A stretch of DNA of 64,000 nt, from positions 744,001-808,000 of the forward strand of contig SRSI01000020.1 of the NCBI GenBank assembly GCA_005656395.1. Reading direction: 5' to 3'. Below the pieces are notes generated by a model that saw only the letters and a program-made list of their open reading frames with translations, ran no database searches and had not been told where the DNA came from. The position numbers were made by a program, and so were the translations under genes. The stretch is from Strongyloides papillosus (lineage: Eukaryota > Nematoda > Chromadorea > Rhabditida > Strongyloididae). This document shows positions 33,251-45,408 of this stretch, piece after piece; within the stretch, counting starts at the first letter, position 1; the number at the start of each line of letters is the position of its first letter.

Positions 33251-33986
33251 ATGTCTGGAAAACATCGATATAGAGGAAATGAATATGGAGAAAGAAACAA
33301 TAATCACCATCAACAGGAGAGTGCAGATTTTTCTAAAATAGATAATATTATTAAAGTTTTATCTAAATGTCATGTGGTTGTGGGATTAATATGTTTAGTG
33401 TTATCTGCTTTGGCCGACTATTTATCATCAACCGTTCAAACTTTAAGATTTTACGGTCTTCAAGAAGTATGTTCTTTCTATTTTGTTCTTCTTGGTATTG
33501 TTGGGATTGTTGGAGCTGCTAGTCGTAGACGTGGTATTATTATTGCTTTTATGATAATGAGCCTTCATGCTATTCTTATATTTTGTCCAGCAATTATTAT
33601 AACAGCTAGTTTTGATATACATTTTTATCAACATGAATGTTGGGGTGTTTGTGATTGGCATTTATTAACTACTAATATTGGGCAAGATTCGAAATGTCAA
33701 ATATTATGTGGTGCTAGTGTTGACTATCAAAAAAGAAGGTAGATTAATTCTTATTTTAGCTAATTATTTACATTTTTTTAGTACAATGACAAGACTTGGA
33801 ACAGACTACAAATTAATGGCAGGATTGATAACAGCAGCAATTATAGAATTATTGTTAACAATTGCATCTGCGTTAGTATGTAGTCAAGATATATTTAAAG
33901 GCCATTGCAATATATTATCATCGTCATCATTGGAAGAAACAAAGTCCGACAATAATCTAGTAGAATTGATACCTCTTAGTAAGTAA
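33251..33986 (+). CDS. Four-transmembrane protein (claudin/MARVEL-like topology)
   Basis: Exons 33251-33738 and 33782-33986 give about 230 residues. The start ATG directly follows a strong acceptor (TTTCTTTCTCCAG), a trans-splice or 5' UTR splice site; the longer upstream frame is intron. A hydrophilic N-terminal tail of about 40 residues leads to four hydrophobic segments: VVVGLICLVLSALADY, FYFVLLGIVGIVGAA, IIIAFMIMSLHAILIFCPAI and LMAGLITAAIIELLLTIASA. The loop between the third and fourth has four Cys (CWGVC, CQILC), suggesting two disulfides outside. The tail is Ser-rich and acidic. The family is not recognised beyond tetraspan topology. The annotated stop lies inside a perfect donor (GTAAGTAAAT at 33979), so a longer form ending in the next gene's last exon is possible. 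Confidence 0.75.
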
Positions 33987-34437
33987 ATGTTCACATTTTT
34001 ATATATATCTAACAATCATTATTATGAGAAAAGTTAACGATGTCAAAATTCAAAATATACAATGAATAATATAAGAGTTAAAAGTATTATTAAATAATAA
34101 AAAGAATTAAATATATGATGAAAAAGTATTCAATGAGTATAAATATAAAAGATACTCTATCTTTTTATCATCATACATTTGATTGTCGATAAAGTGTGAG
34201 AATAGAACTAATATAAATTTTTTCATATACGTATTAACTTTCTCAGGAAAAGGAAGAAAGTGAGTGAAGATATATGGAATTGTATTGAAATATATCATGA
34301 TCTCATCATTTTTTCTCATAATTTATTCACATTCCAAAGTTTGTTTCATGTTTAATTTCGCATAAAAATTTTTTATATCTAATCTATTACCATTATTTTT
34401 TTTTTCTATCAATTTTATAATAATTATCTATATCAAT
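33987..34437. other. Gap between tetraspan gene and small basic protein
   Basis: About 450 AT-rich bases. It may be intron if the tetraspan transcript continues into the exon at 34608. Confidence 0.4.
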
Positions 34438-34894
34438 ATGTATAAAAACAACGATTTAACTGTTCTTTTTAACGAAATGAAGATACAATCTCCACAACAA
34501 TATTCATTTTTATCTCCACAGACATCAGATGTACAAAATTCACTTTTAAATAGTACACTAAGTAGGTTTAAAATATTAAAATATCTTATATTGAAAATTA
34601 ATTTTAGGCTTAAGTACCAATAGCACTCCAACATCTAGTACAACTATATCAACTGCTACGTCACCTGGAACTCCTGAAGCGGTTCGTCAGCATGGTGGAG
34701 TGTCACCAGTACCATTTGAATTAGTAAATAAACTTTTATCCTTGATAAAAGAAAAACCATCCTATGATAGAGATCAACGTAATAAGAGAGAGGTTGAACA
34801 TAAGATAAGACGCTTTAACCAAGTTATGAAGAATAAATCACGTACTATCAAAAATCCAATACTTAAAAAATTTCTTCAAAAAAAGCAAGAATAA
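34438..34894 (+). CDS. Small Ser/Thr-rich basic protein, or alternative 3' exon of the tetraspan gene
   Basis: Exons 34438-34561 and 34608-34894 (46-base intron, phase 1) encode 136 residues. The first half is Ser/Thr/Gln-rich (TNSTPTSSTTISTATSP), the second a charged helix (VSPVPFELVNKLLSLIKEK, then a Lys/Arg-rich stretch ending KKFLQKKQE). There is no signal peptide or membrane segment. I do not recognise the family. The second exon also fits in phase onto the perfect donor at 33979 of the tetraspan gene, so it may be the cytoplasmic tail of a longer tetraspan isoform and the 34438 exon a separate start. Confidence 0.55.
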
Positions 34895-35914
34895 TTATTT
34901 TCCTTATATATACATAATGGAATTAATTGTTTCGTTAATTTTTTTATTTCTATAATATTTCTAATAAAAATATGTGCATTATTTACATATTTTTTTTACA
35001 ATTATACAAACTTATTTGGTTATAAAGGTCCTTTTTTGAGATATAAATTATTATATATCATTAATGTTTAAATAAAAATGTTTCGTTTACACGTAAATTT
35101 TAAATTTCCCAGTTGAAAATTAAACGAGAAATTGAAGGTCTGCAAGTTTTGAAATGTCTGCTAAAACAATTTTTTTAGTTGTTGTGTACGTAAAAAATAA
35201 CTTTACTTAACCACACATTTTTACCATTGTGAAAAGTTTGTTTTCATTTTACGGATACAATTTTAATCATACATTTTAAATTCAAGTACTTTATCATTTT
35301 GTAAGTTCAACAAAAACTAAAATAGCTTACAACAAAACAAATAGAAAATATATTTTCCATAAAATATCTAAATATTTGAACTTTATATAAATTAAAAAAA
35401 TATTAAGAAAAGCTCAATTGTGCTGTAAATTTTTATATATAATTAATCAAACGTTTTAAAATTGTTTTCTACTAAAGTAAAGACCAGAAAAATTTTTAAA
35501 ATTACTTCCATTTTTTCATGTTTAATATTACGAAGAGTAGCTTTAAAAATATATAGTTTGAATAATTACAGATACCGACGGTTTTTTTTCACATTTGCAT
35601 GAAAACAACTGTTTTTAATCATAAATTGTAGATATTATGAAATATAATTGTACTAAAGTGAAGTGACTTCTCAAAAATATTATAAACATAACCTAGAATT
35701 TTAGTATATTTAATAAATTGTAATACAATTTATTCAATTGAAAGAAATATATTTTTAAAAAAATGTTATTTTGAGAGAATTGTAAAATATACATGTATAT
35801 ATATTTTATAGTCTATAAAATTAATATAAATAGTCGTTTAGAGTTATAATATTATTTTTTTTTATTATTTTCTAAATAAGCAATTAATTTAAAAAATTAG
35901 ATTAAAGGAATGTT
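34895..35914. other. Convergent AT-rich intergenic stretch, nothing recognised
   Basis: About 1 kb between the 3' ends of genes on opposite strands. No gene-like sequence seen. Confidence 0.5.
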
Positions 35915-36935
35915 TTATAAAAATGTTTCCTCAACTGGTGGTGGCGCAATATTATGTTCAGGGAAAATTTTTTCTCTCTCCTCTTTTGGGATTTCATCAA
36001 GAATATCACGAATTTTTTCAAATTTTTCTCTTCTTCCAATATTTTCGTCTTTAAAGATTTTTTCAATTTTGGATTTTAATTCTTCTGGTAATTTGTCAAA
36101 GAATGGTGGCATTGGTGGTCTAATTGTCTTTCTAATCTCCTCAGGCAATCCTTTAATTAACTCTCTTGCTTGTTGTCTTTTTTCATGGAAATTAAGTTCC
36201 TTGTTAACGAAAATTTTTTTAAGTTGTTCTTGGACATCTTCTGGAAGATTTCTAAGATGTGGTGGAAGTGGAAGTTTTTCTAATACTTCTGTTGGAAGAC
36301 TTTTCATGATTTCTTCAACATTTGACCATTTTTCTGAAGGTGAAAGGTCTTTGTTTTCATGAATATTTTTGAGTCTGTTATAAACTTGGCTTCCAAGAAT
36401 TTCTTCAAACTCTTTTGGTGGACCCATTGGTGGAAATGGGAATGGTCTTGGTTTGATGAGTTTTTTGGTTTCTTCTGGAAGGGAATCAATCAAACTCTTA
36501 ATTTTATTTCTTTTCTCTTCTCTTGTCAATTTTGGAGCAAGTTTGATAGCTTTAAGTTGATCTTGAATTTCTTTTGGAAGATCACGAAACTCTGGTGGAA
36601 CTGGGAGTTTATCTTTAATATCTTGTGGGAGGTTGCTTAAAATTTCATTAACTTTATCCTTTCTCTCTCTCCATTTTAAATCATTGTTCTCATGAATAGC
36701 CTTAAGTTGATCTTTAACATCTTGTGGTAATATTTCCTCAAATTCTTTTGGGTAAGGTCCCTAAAAAATAGTAATAGGATAATTGTAAACAAAATTGATT
36801 TTTAAAATAACTTACTCTTGGTCCTCTCCATGGGAATTTTCCATCATGTTCTCTTGGAAATGGATAAGCAGAAACAGCAATAATCAATCCAAAAATTGCA
36901 AGTAAGGTAAATGTGTTAATATTGAAAGAAACCAT
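35915..36935 (-). CDS. Secreted protein with five helical LP-rich repeats (DUF148/SXP-RAL-2-like)
   Basis: Exons 36816-36935 and 35915-36760 (55-base intron, phase 0) give 321 residues. A signal peptide (FTLLAIFGLIIAVSAYP) is followed by five units of about 50-57 residues, each reading roughly L-P-x-(D/E)-(V/I)-x-x-x-L-K-x-I, then (L/I)-x-x-x-E-K-(R/W), I/L-x-x-L-P and a Pro-rich join (KLPVPP, PFPFPPMGPP, KLPLPP, IRPPMPP). Examples are LPEDVQEQLKKIFVNKELNF and LPQDVKDQLKAIHENNDLKW. The spacing of hydrophobic residues suggests small helical bundles. Single units resemble the DUF148/SXP-RAL-2 fold of nematode secreted antigens; that link is inference. Coding DNA is noticeably less AT-rich than its surroundings. 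The function is unknown. Confidence 0.8.
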
Positions 36936-37763
36936 TTTAATTTGATGAAATAAATATAAAAATTGAACAATTTATACCCAATTTAGTTAATAAAAACTTA
37001 GTAATATGAAACCCCGCCTTTTTAATGATTTTTAAATTAAGTACTTATTATTCATACTTCTTTTGTCTTGTTAAGGCTTGTCCATCGCAACAACCACCTT
37101 CGAATGATTTTAATTTTTATAAAATTTACCAAATCACATTTATTTGTTTATTTTTCTAAGTTGGCTGAATAAGTAATGCGAAAAAGATGAAAGGGAGTAG
37201 AAAATGAGACAGGGTATTGAAATGTCTAACTTTTTCACCAATTTTATTCAAAGAACCATTATAAAATAGAAAATAAATTATATTTAGAATGAATTACTTG
37301 TCTTTTTAAACCTCTAATATAAAAATATGTGTAAAAAAATAATTAAATCTAGTTGGAGTACACGATATTTCAAAGTCAATAGGTCAAATACCACTTTAAA
37401 TTATTCATTACCAATGATTAAATCAAATTTTATTTTTAACTAGAAATTTTTGTTTCTGATCTTTATAATTTATTTCGAAAACTGTAACCTTTAATTGTTA
37501 TTGAGTGTGTATCTTATTCGACAAACTTTATATCTAGAAACAAAATAAACATAAAAAAAAAGTAATTCAAAAGAAAATTTAATTTAAAATATTTTGTTTT
37601 TGCATAACACAAGAGATGTATCATTCTGAAGGAGGAGAATTACTATATGAATAACTTATCAATAATCACTTTATGATAAAAATAAACAAGTTGTCAAGTA
37701 TAATCTTTATTTATTTATCATCTATTTTGAAAAAGATCAACAAAAATATATTTTATAAGTCAA
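36936..37763. other. Upstream region of the repeat protein gene, nothing recognised
   Basis: About 830 bases. A small relatively GC-rich patch (AAACCCCGCC near 37010; TCGCAACAACCACCTTCG near 37086) lies within 160 bases of the start codon and may be promoter sequence. Confidence 0.4.
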
Positions 37764-38351
37764 CTATTCCCATCCAAGGTTTTTTCTGATTATAGGATCA
37801 TCAAGCATCTTTAATTCGTCTTGCTTTTCTTTTAATAATAAATCAGGGATATATCTACAATTATCATCTTCCTTTGTAAAATCTTTTATCGTAATATCAA
37901 CTCCAATTGGAATATGTGTCCTAAGAATTTGTGCAAAAAGTTGTAGTTTAACTGAAGGAATATTATCTATACGAATAATTCTTTGATATAATGTTAATAA
38001 ATATTCTTTATCAACTACAGACGAATTTGGTTTGTAAAGTACGATTCTTTCTCGTTTACCTGGAACAGCATAACTGCAAAAAAATAATTGTTTAATGAAA
38101 TTACACTACTACCTTTCAACTACATTGAACTTAAAACGGCCAGAAATCCTATGAACATATGATTGAAATAATTCTAATGGAGCATAGTCATAGCCTTGTA
38201 AAATAACACTAATTTGAGGATGTTCAGGATACTTCCTATGATCCTTAATTTCAGGTTGCCTTAAATATTTCGGGTCAATTTTAATAGCTTTATCACGAAG
38301 ACTAACAAATGACCGAATTTGTTTCGTCATACAACTTCGTGCACCAAGCAT
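37764..38351 (-). CDS. mrpl-48: Mitochondrial large-subunit ribosomal protein L48
   Basis: Exons 38113-38351 and 37764-38073 (39-base intron, phase 2) give 182 residues. The N-terminus (MLGARSCMTKQIRSFVSLRD) is basic and acid-poor until the end, a likely targeting peptide. The core shows the S10-like fold of the MRPL48 family: VILQGYDYAPLELFQSYVHR, SGRFKFNVVE, then SYAVPGKRERIVLYKPNSSV, and LRTHIPIGVDITIKDF. The end (RYIPDLLLKEKQDELKMLDD) is also typical. It belongs to the large subunit of the mitochondrial ribosome near the central protuberance. Joining across the intron gives the conserved VVESYAVP, which fixes the splice sites. Confidence 0.93.
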
Positions 38352-40801
38352 TTTTTCACAAATATTTATTCCTAAAATTAATAATATTATAAAGAAAATA
38401 AAACAAAATATTGCTAAGCCAGCTTATGATTTATATATAAAACATAAATAACTTTTCCACAAACAAGAGAAAAAACCTGCAAATGCTTGCAAGAACGCCG
38501 TGCACATTCTCCTACAGCAAATTAGGATTCCTGCAATGTATATATTATTCCAAAGACGATCGCTGTATGTTACAGGAAATTTTATGCTTAGATAAAAATA
38601 TGTTGTTATGTATAATTATTTAACTATAGTGCTTGTGATGTGTTTGTATTTATTTAGAGTTTTCGTAATTATCTGTAAACTACATTTTTATGGTTTTCTT
38701 TGAGTTTAAATTAGTTTTCTTAGAATTTAATAAACATTTACTTTCTCTTTCTCAAAAGTAATTTTTATCAAATATTAGAGATGTTCAAATTTATAAACAT
38801 AATTTATAATTAAATACATTGAAATAACATCTAATATAATTTATCAAATCTTAACGATGATTAAAAAAATGTTGACATTTTGGAAGAAACTCAATTTTCT
38901 TTTATTAAGATATTACTATAAAAATATTTTATTTTATTTGATAATTCCAACTAATGTTGTAAAGATTCATAGTATTATCTTTTATCAGAATAATTTTTGA
39001 TCAATAATCAACTTCTCTTAATTTCTATTTAACTCTATATCAATCTTTTGTTTTTCTTTAAATTTTTCTATACGGATTATATTTTTACTTTGACAGTATT
39101 TGACATATTTAATAAAAATATAAAAACTTTTCATTAATTCTTTACTCCCACTTGTAGGAAAATTAATTCTCTGTAAAGCAAAAGATAACTTTTCAGATTA
39201 GGCTATAAAGAATTATGAGTAAATTTCTAAAAAATAAAAAATGTACTTATACGAAAAAGTAAATAAAAAAAATCTCTCAAAGGAAATTTATATAAATTTT
39301 ACTGAAGATATATTTATGTTGGATTTTTAATCTTCTTCTTATTTCTATAAACTGTATTTCTCAAAGTATAGTAAAGTGGTGTTGCTATTGTTTTGAGGGA
39401 ATGACCTATTATAAAAAAATCTTAATTCAATTTTTCCACAATTTTATAATATACATTTTCGGTTTAACGGCAATTGATACTAGAGATTTTAATTTCACGT
39501 AATGATAGAATTATTAAGATATCTCACTTTCTTAAATTCCTCAATAAATTGTATTAAAAAAAGCTTATAGGAAGAAAAGCAAAAGTTTTTTTCGATATAT
39601 ATGCAAAGTTTAATCTTTAAAAAATATCGACATCTATATTTAAATATTTTGTTACTACAAATTTTACATTTTTCTTCCAATGATCAAACCAACAGAAAAA
39701 AGTACATTGTAAATTGAATAATTCATATATTGTTAATAATTTAAAGATAAATGTTTTTTATGATTAAACAGAACATGCTACCGCGATAAAACATTTATAG
39801 AATAGTGAAATTGATTTTGTCATTGAAATCAATTTTTTAAACAAATTTATTTCGAGAAAAACTAATCTTCTGTTTGTAAAGATTATTGAATCATCGTAAT
39901 CATTTCAAATGAAAGAAGTATAATACAATAAAATTACTTCTTTTACTAAAATTGTCAATTTTAGAGATAAAAAATCAATAAAATTATTTGATAATTTACT
40001 ACCATCTGTCACAAAATATTAATTTGTTTTTGTAAAGTGAATGAATTTAAAAAAAATTTTATGTGAAAGTTTAACATTTTGTACATTTATATATATAATT
40101 ACATAAGTAAAATTCTTTTTCTTTCTCAACAAAGATGAAATAAAGACTCCATATAGTCAACAAAAAGAAGCACATAAATGGTCAGCACTTACTTTGAATG
40201 TTCAAATTTTTTGTTAACATATGTTCTAATGCAAATAAATTGACAATAATTGATGAAGTAATTACTAGTACAATTTATTTAAAATGTATAGTTTTTAAAA
40301 AAAAACTTTATACAGTCGAAAATATACTAGCTGTAAATTAAATGACAAATTTAGAGTAGAGAATTCAGTTAAAATGTTTTTAAAAAAAGCTAATACTCAA
40401 AATCTTTGAAAGTAAAACACAATATACTCAGGACTAATTAGGTTATCAGAACTTTAAATACTAGCAAAATAATATCTCTATGTAATATTAATATGATAAT
40501 AACTTTTTTAATATTAAAAAAAAGCTAAAACTTTTGTAATCAGTAAAAGATAAATATTTATCCTAACATTGTTCTACTACCAAAGACATTGAACTCAGCA
40601 AAAAAAGTATAACTTATTTTATTTGACATAAAATATGTGTTAGTGTCATGACACCTGAAATAATATTTATTTTTTGGAAAACCGAGTAAGCGCAAAACTA
40701 TAAGTGTACCTTTTTTAAAAAAAATGTCTTAGCATAAGTTACATATTTATACAGTATAATATAATATTAGCAAACTTTTTGTGAAAGCTCAAAAAAGTAA
40801 A
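38352..40801. other. Intergenic stretch, mostly AT-rich with one GC-richer patch
   Basis: About 2.45 kb. Apart from the patch at about 38476-38585 just upstream of mrpl-48, no gene or repeat is recognisable; the short ORF at 39495-39680 is not protein-like. Confidence 0.5.
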
Positions 40802-41655
40802 CTACCAAAATGAATGTCTATTAACTTGAGGATATCCAGCACCCGTTCCATATAATCCAGCTGGGTAAGGTGTAATTGGACCTTGTCCTGGTTGTCTTGT
40901 TTGTATGGGTTGAGGGAATACACTAGACATTGGATAAGGAGCATCATTTGATGATGGATATGGTGTACTTCCAGGTTGATTAAACATTGCATCTCTAGAG
41001 AAAGCGTTCATACTTGCTACATGTTCCTGTTCCCTAATAATTTCTTCAAGTTTTTCTTTTTTTAATTTCCTCGAAAGTGCCTTTGATTTTTCAGCAATGA
41101 ACAATTTTTTAAATTCATTCAATTCAATATCCCCATGGACAAATTGCTTTGCAATTGCCTCTGCTATATCCTCTGCTTCATGTTGTGCTGATATCAATGT
41201 ATTGTTAATTGATTGTAATGAACGTTCCTCACCTAATTCATCTGCAATAATTTCAAATTTTTAACTATTATATATTATTTATCAATGCTTACCTAATTTT
41301 GCTTTTTTTTCTTTTAATATTTTAAGAATTTCATTTGCCTTTTGATGTGTTTTTAACAGTTTATCACGAGCCATATTAATTTCTGGTTCTAAAGCAAGGT
41401 TTTTCAGTGCTTGACTTCTCATTTTTAATAGCAAAGCCTCTTTTTCAGATGGGATGGATTTGATCTTTAAAAAAATTATTTATTTATACAAACAATTCTA
41501 TTATAAAAACATACCTCAGGTAGAGTTTCAACAAGAGTCTTCTGATACTCATCGTTACTTAATAAATCTTGCAAATCACTGTACTTCATTTCTTTAATAT
41601 TTTCAATTAGAGAAGAGAGGCAAACCTGCCTCAAACCTCTATAACCTCCGGACAT
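40802..41655 (-). CDS. vps-37: ESCRT-I subunit VPS37
   Basis: Exons 41515-41655, 41293-41464 and 40802-41241 give 250 residues. The Mod(r) domain fills about residues 20-185: YSDLQDLLSNDEYQKTLVET at the start, LALEPEINMARDKLLKTHQK in the coiled-coil arm, then AEDIAEAIAKQFVHGDIELN and FIAEKSKALSRKLKKEKLEE, matching the pattern of VPS37. The C-terminal tail is Pro/Gln/Gly-rich (STPYPSS, FPQPIQTRQPGQGP), as in several VPS37 and ALIX-type ESCRT proteins. With TSG101 and VPS28 it forms ESCRT-I, which sorts ubiquitinated cargo into multivesicular bodies. Its start faces the vps-39 start 334 bases away. Confidence 0.88.
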
Positions 41656-41989
41656 AATTAAAATTCGAATATAGCTCTACAACTGTGATGTAATGTGACT
41701 CAAATATTAGCAAAGCTTTATATCTTGGGATAATGTTACTTTTCGTGTTAAGAATGTACACCGTGATTTGATTACTGATTCATGTGTAATGATGTAATCG
41801 AATACAGTCTACATATTTTGTTAACATTGCGAAATTTTATCTATTTTTATATGTGAATTGATTTTTTTTATCAAAAGTATAGGATTGTAATTTTAACTTT
41901 TTTTCTTTGTTTAGGTATTTTTGACTTTAAATATAAAAATTAACCACTAACAAAAAAGGAGTCATTAATATTTGTATATAAATTCCACA
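41656..41989. promoter_or_regulatory. Divergent promoter region, vps-37 / vps-39
   Basis: These 334 bases separate two start codons facing away from each other, so both core promoters must lie here. I see no classical TATA box or named site. Confidence 0.5.
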
Positions 41990-44714
41990 ATGACTGAAGA
42001 ACTTATTCTTCGTAGACTACTAGAATTACCTTATGAATTAACATATGTATGCTGTAGAAAATTAAAAGATGAAATATTTGCCGGTAGTACTATTGGAACA
42101 TTGATGATATTTTCAAAAATGAAAAATGGTATATTACTATTAATTATAATTAAATATTTGATGTATTCTTTTAGGTGACAGAGGATATGAATCCAAAGAA
42201 TATGTTAGAGCAATAGATGAAAAAAAATGTCCAATTTTAAAATTATGTATATCAGAGGAATGTAAGATAGTTGTAATATTGTATGAAAATCAAGTAGTTG
42301 TAAGAGATTTAAATGATTGTAGTATTGTTTATTGTCAAATTAAAAAATTTAAAAAATTAACGTCAATGGATTGTTATTATGATAGTGAAAAGGGAAAGTT
42401 ATTTTTATGTGTTAGTGATGATAAAATGATAAAATTTTTCGAATGGATGGGAGATAATTTTAGATACATAAATATAATTTTAAGACCAAAAGAATTTTTA
42501 GATTCACCCACTTCCATTCAATGGTGTGGAAGGACCGGTATATTAGTTTTTGCTTTAAAAAAAGAATTTTTTTATGCTAATATTTTTGGAAATGATAAAG
42601 ACGAGAAAACATGTATTTTATTAAAAAAGGATATCAAATCAAAAGAAGGACCTTTGTTAATATATATTGATGATTTAAACTTTATTGGATGCGCCCAAGG
42701 ATATTCTATTTATTTTTTTAACTCTATTGAACCTTTTTTAAGTAAAAATAAAGATAGAGAAATAAAATTTACAGATGAAATAGTAGCTGTTTCTTATTCA
42801 ATGCCTTATATAATTGCTATATTAAAAAACGGGAGATTAGAAGTTAGGTGTCTTCAAAGTTCTGAAGTTATTCAAAGTAAAGCAACTCCAACTCGAATTT
42901 TTATGATATACCCTAGTAAGCCTGGTGTATGCTTTTGTGCGTCAAATAAATTTATTTATGAATTAGATGGCAAAAAGAATTCGATGAAGACAATTGAAAG
43001 ACATAAGAATGAAAAAAATTTTGATTTAGCTGCAAAGTTGTGTGATGTTTATGGTGTAACGGAGAATGAAAAATTTGAAATTAGAAGAGCCCAAGCTTTT
43101 GAGTATTTTAAGTTAAAGGATTTCAAAGAATGTATGAAAGTTGTTAAAAATATGAATCTTGAAGTATTACAGTTGCTGCAAATGTTTATACGGTATTTAC
43201 CATATAATGATTATCCTTTTGAATTGAATGAAAACAATGACAATGATGGTAAAAATTTAAAAGAACCACTTGATGGGGATGATTTAAAAAAACTTTTAAT
43301 TGAATTGATTGATTACTTGGTTGATTTAAGACATAAATATCTTAATGTTGTATTGGCATATGAAAATTATACTGGGAAATATTCAGAAGAAGAATATCAA
43401 TTAGCGAGAAGATATCTAGTAGTTGTCGATACTTCAGTAGTTCAGTGTTATCTACATTTAGATTCAATAATGGTAAAATCTTTCTTAAGATCCAGAAATT
43501 TCTGTAACTTTGAGTGTATAGAAGATTTGTTAAAAGATTTGGAAAAATATGATTTGTTATATTTACATTACAAAAATGCTAATAAGCATGATGATGCTTT
43601 AACCGTTCTTCAATATTTGTATCAGAAAGAAGGAAGTGATTTTAGCGAAATTGATACTATGATAGAATATCTAAAAGAATTAGGACATAAAGAAATTGAC
43701 ACAATTTTAAAATATGCTAAATGGGTTTTTTCTATTGATGAGAAAAAGGGATTAGAAATTTTTATTGATGAAACTAATGAATATGATGAAGTTAAGATGT
43801 TTGATAGAGCTAGAATCAATGAATTTTTAGCTAATTACGATATAGGATTGAGTATACAATATCTTGAGTTTATAATTAATGTATGGCATGATGATACAAT
43901 TACGTTTAGTGAATACTTAGGTTCATTGTATCGTCTTCGTATAGATGAACTTCGAAAAAACTATACTCATATTTGTAAAGACGATGATAAATTTATTGGT
44001 GCTGGCGAGGAAGATGGTGAACTTGGAGAATTAAGAAAGAAATTCTTAAAATTTTTAAATGGAAATAACCTATATTCACCGAGAAAGATGCTAGAATCAC
44101 TAAAGTCTGATTATTTTTATGAAGAAAAAGCTATTGTTTATAGGAAAATGAAGAAACATAAAAATGCATTGTGTATATATATTTCAATTTTAAAGCTATA
44201 TGATGAAGCTGATGATTATTGTGAAATTTACTATGATCCAAAAGATCCAGATGATAGGGATCTTTTTAATTTATTATTTGAAGGGTATATGATACCATTT
44301 GATCCAAATATTGTTGGAATATCTTCTGATAGAGGTTTAAAAGGTTCAGTTAATGTTATGAGAGCATTAAGTATTTTAGAAAAACATGCAGATAAAATCA
44401 ACATTACAAAAGCAATATCATTGATTCCTGATGATATTGATGTAAATAAATTAAAAAATGTTTTCTCATCAATAATAAAATGTAAAGTTGAACAATATGA
44501 TGATATTGTATTTGAATCAGCAGTAACAAAATCATCCTACACTCGTTGTAGGGAGGATTTAAAAAAACGAAAGGCAGTTCATTTTAAAATTGAAACGGGA
44601 ACAAAATGTTCCTCTTGTAACAAAGGAATTAGAGATAGTGCTTTTGTTGTTAATGAAGATGGAGGCATTTATGATTATGGTTGTTATACTAAAATATCGT
44701 ACAATATAGAATAA
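41990..44714 (+). CDS. vps-39: HOPS tethering subunit VPS39
   Basis: Exons 41990-42128 and 42175-44714 give 892 residues, close to other VPS39 proteins. The N-terminal third is the CNH beta-propeller (VPIxK-like start; VVILYENQVVVRDLNDCSIV). Middle: Vps39 domain 1 (LARRYLVVVDTSVVQCYLHL) and the clathrin-heavy-chain-like alpha solenoid (LYLHYKNANKHDDALTVLQY). End: Vps39 domain 2 zinc finger with CSSC and a later C (DYGCY), here as CSSCNKGIRDSAFVV. VPS39 binds Rab7 and joins late endosomes to lysosomes within HOPS. The TTG-initiated extension upstream is not used; the ATG at 41990 is the first. AT-rich codon use throughout. Confidence 0.9.
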
Positions 44715-44871
44715 TAAAATAGCTTAATAAAATGTAATGTAACTAAAAATTATCTTTATATTTTTTATACATATGATTAAGTATATTTTATAAAAATTGT
44801 TTATTATTTTATAAAGTTATTATACAATAGCTACATTATATATAATGAATATATCGTGAAATGTTAGTATC

Positions 44872-45408
44872 ATGACAAATTTTCTTATCATTCCATTACT
44901 ATTACCTATTGTTATAAGTACATATCTTAATGATTGTTTTTGGGATCCAATACCAAATTATGGTATGTACGAGAGAATAAGAATTATTTTTGACAATGCT
45001 CCAATTATGGGTGGACAAAAACAACATAGAGATTTAGCATTGTTAGTTGAAAATAACAATGAATATTTTGGATGGACGATAGATACATTTACAAATATTA
45101 AAAATATCAGTGCTGAATTTAATATTGATGGTAAATATGTTTTAAAAAATAGAGGATTTAGAATATTGACAGATAAATTTCAAGATAGTTCTTTTGAATG
45201 GACAAAGTGTAATGAAACAAAAAGAGAAAATCTTGTTTATTATAGAAATACAAAAGCCATTATGTTATATGATTCTATATCTGACAGTAACTATTATGGA
45301 TATCTTTATAATGATACAATATATAGTGTCAATTATCAAAAAGAACCAATTACTGAAAATATTCATTTAACATTGCATACACTGTTTTGTCTTTCAAAAA
45401 CAAAATAA
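44872..45408 (+). CDS. Secreted protein of unknown family
   Basis: A single-exon 178-residue protein about 160 bases downstream of vps-39 on the same strand. It starts with a signal peptide (FLIIPLLLPIVISTYL). The mature part has few Cys (one near the N-terminus, two later), several N-glycosylation sites (NIS, NET, NDT) and alternating hydrophobic residues suggesting a beta fold (ALLVENNNEYFGWTI, NLVYYRNTKAIMLYDSI). No motif recognised. It might be a lectin-like or galectin-like fold but nothing proves that. Confidence 0.6.
   Translation: MTNFLIIPLLLPIVISTYLNDCFWDPIPNYGMYERIRIIFDNAPIMGGQKQHRDLALLVENNNEYFGWTIDTFTNIKNISAEFNIDGKYVLKNRGFRILTDKFQDSSFEWTKCNETKRENLVYYRNTKAIMLYDSISDSNYYGYLYNDTIYSVNYQKEPITENIHLTLHTLFCLSKTK

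Noticed and set aside
39495..39680. 61-codon minus-strand ORF with several Cys
   Set aside because: No signal peptide, motif or splice support; composition fits noise.
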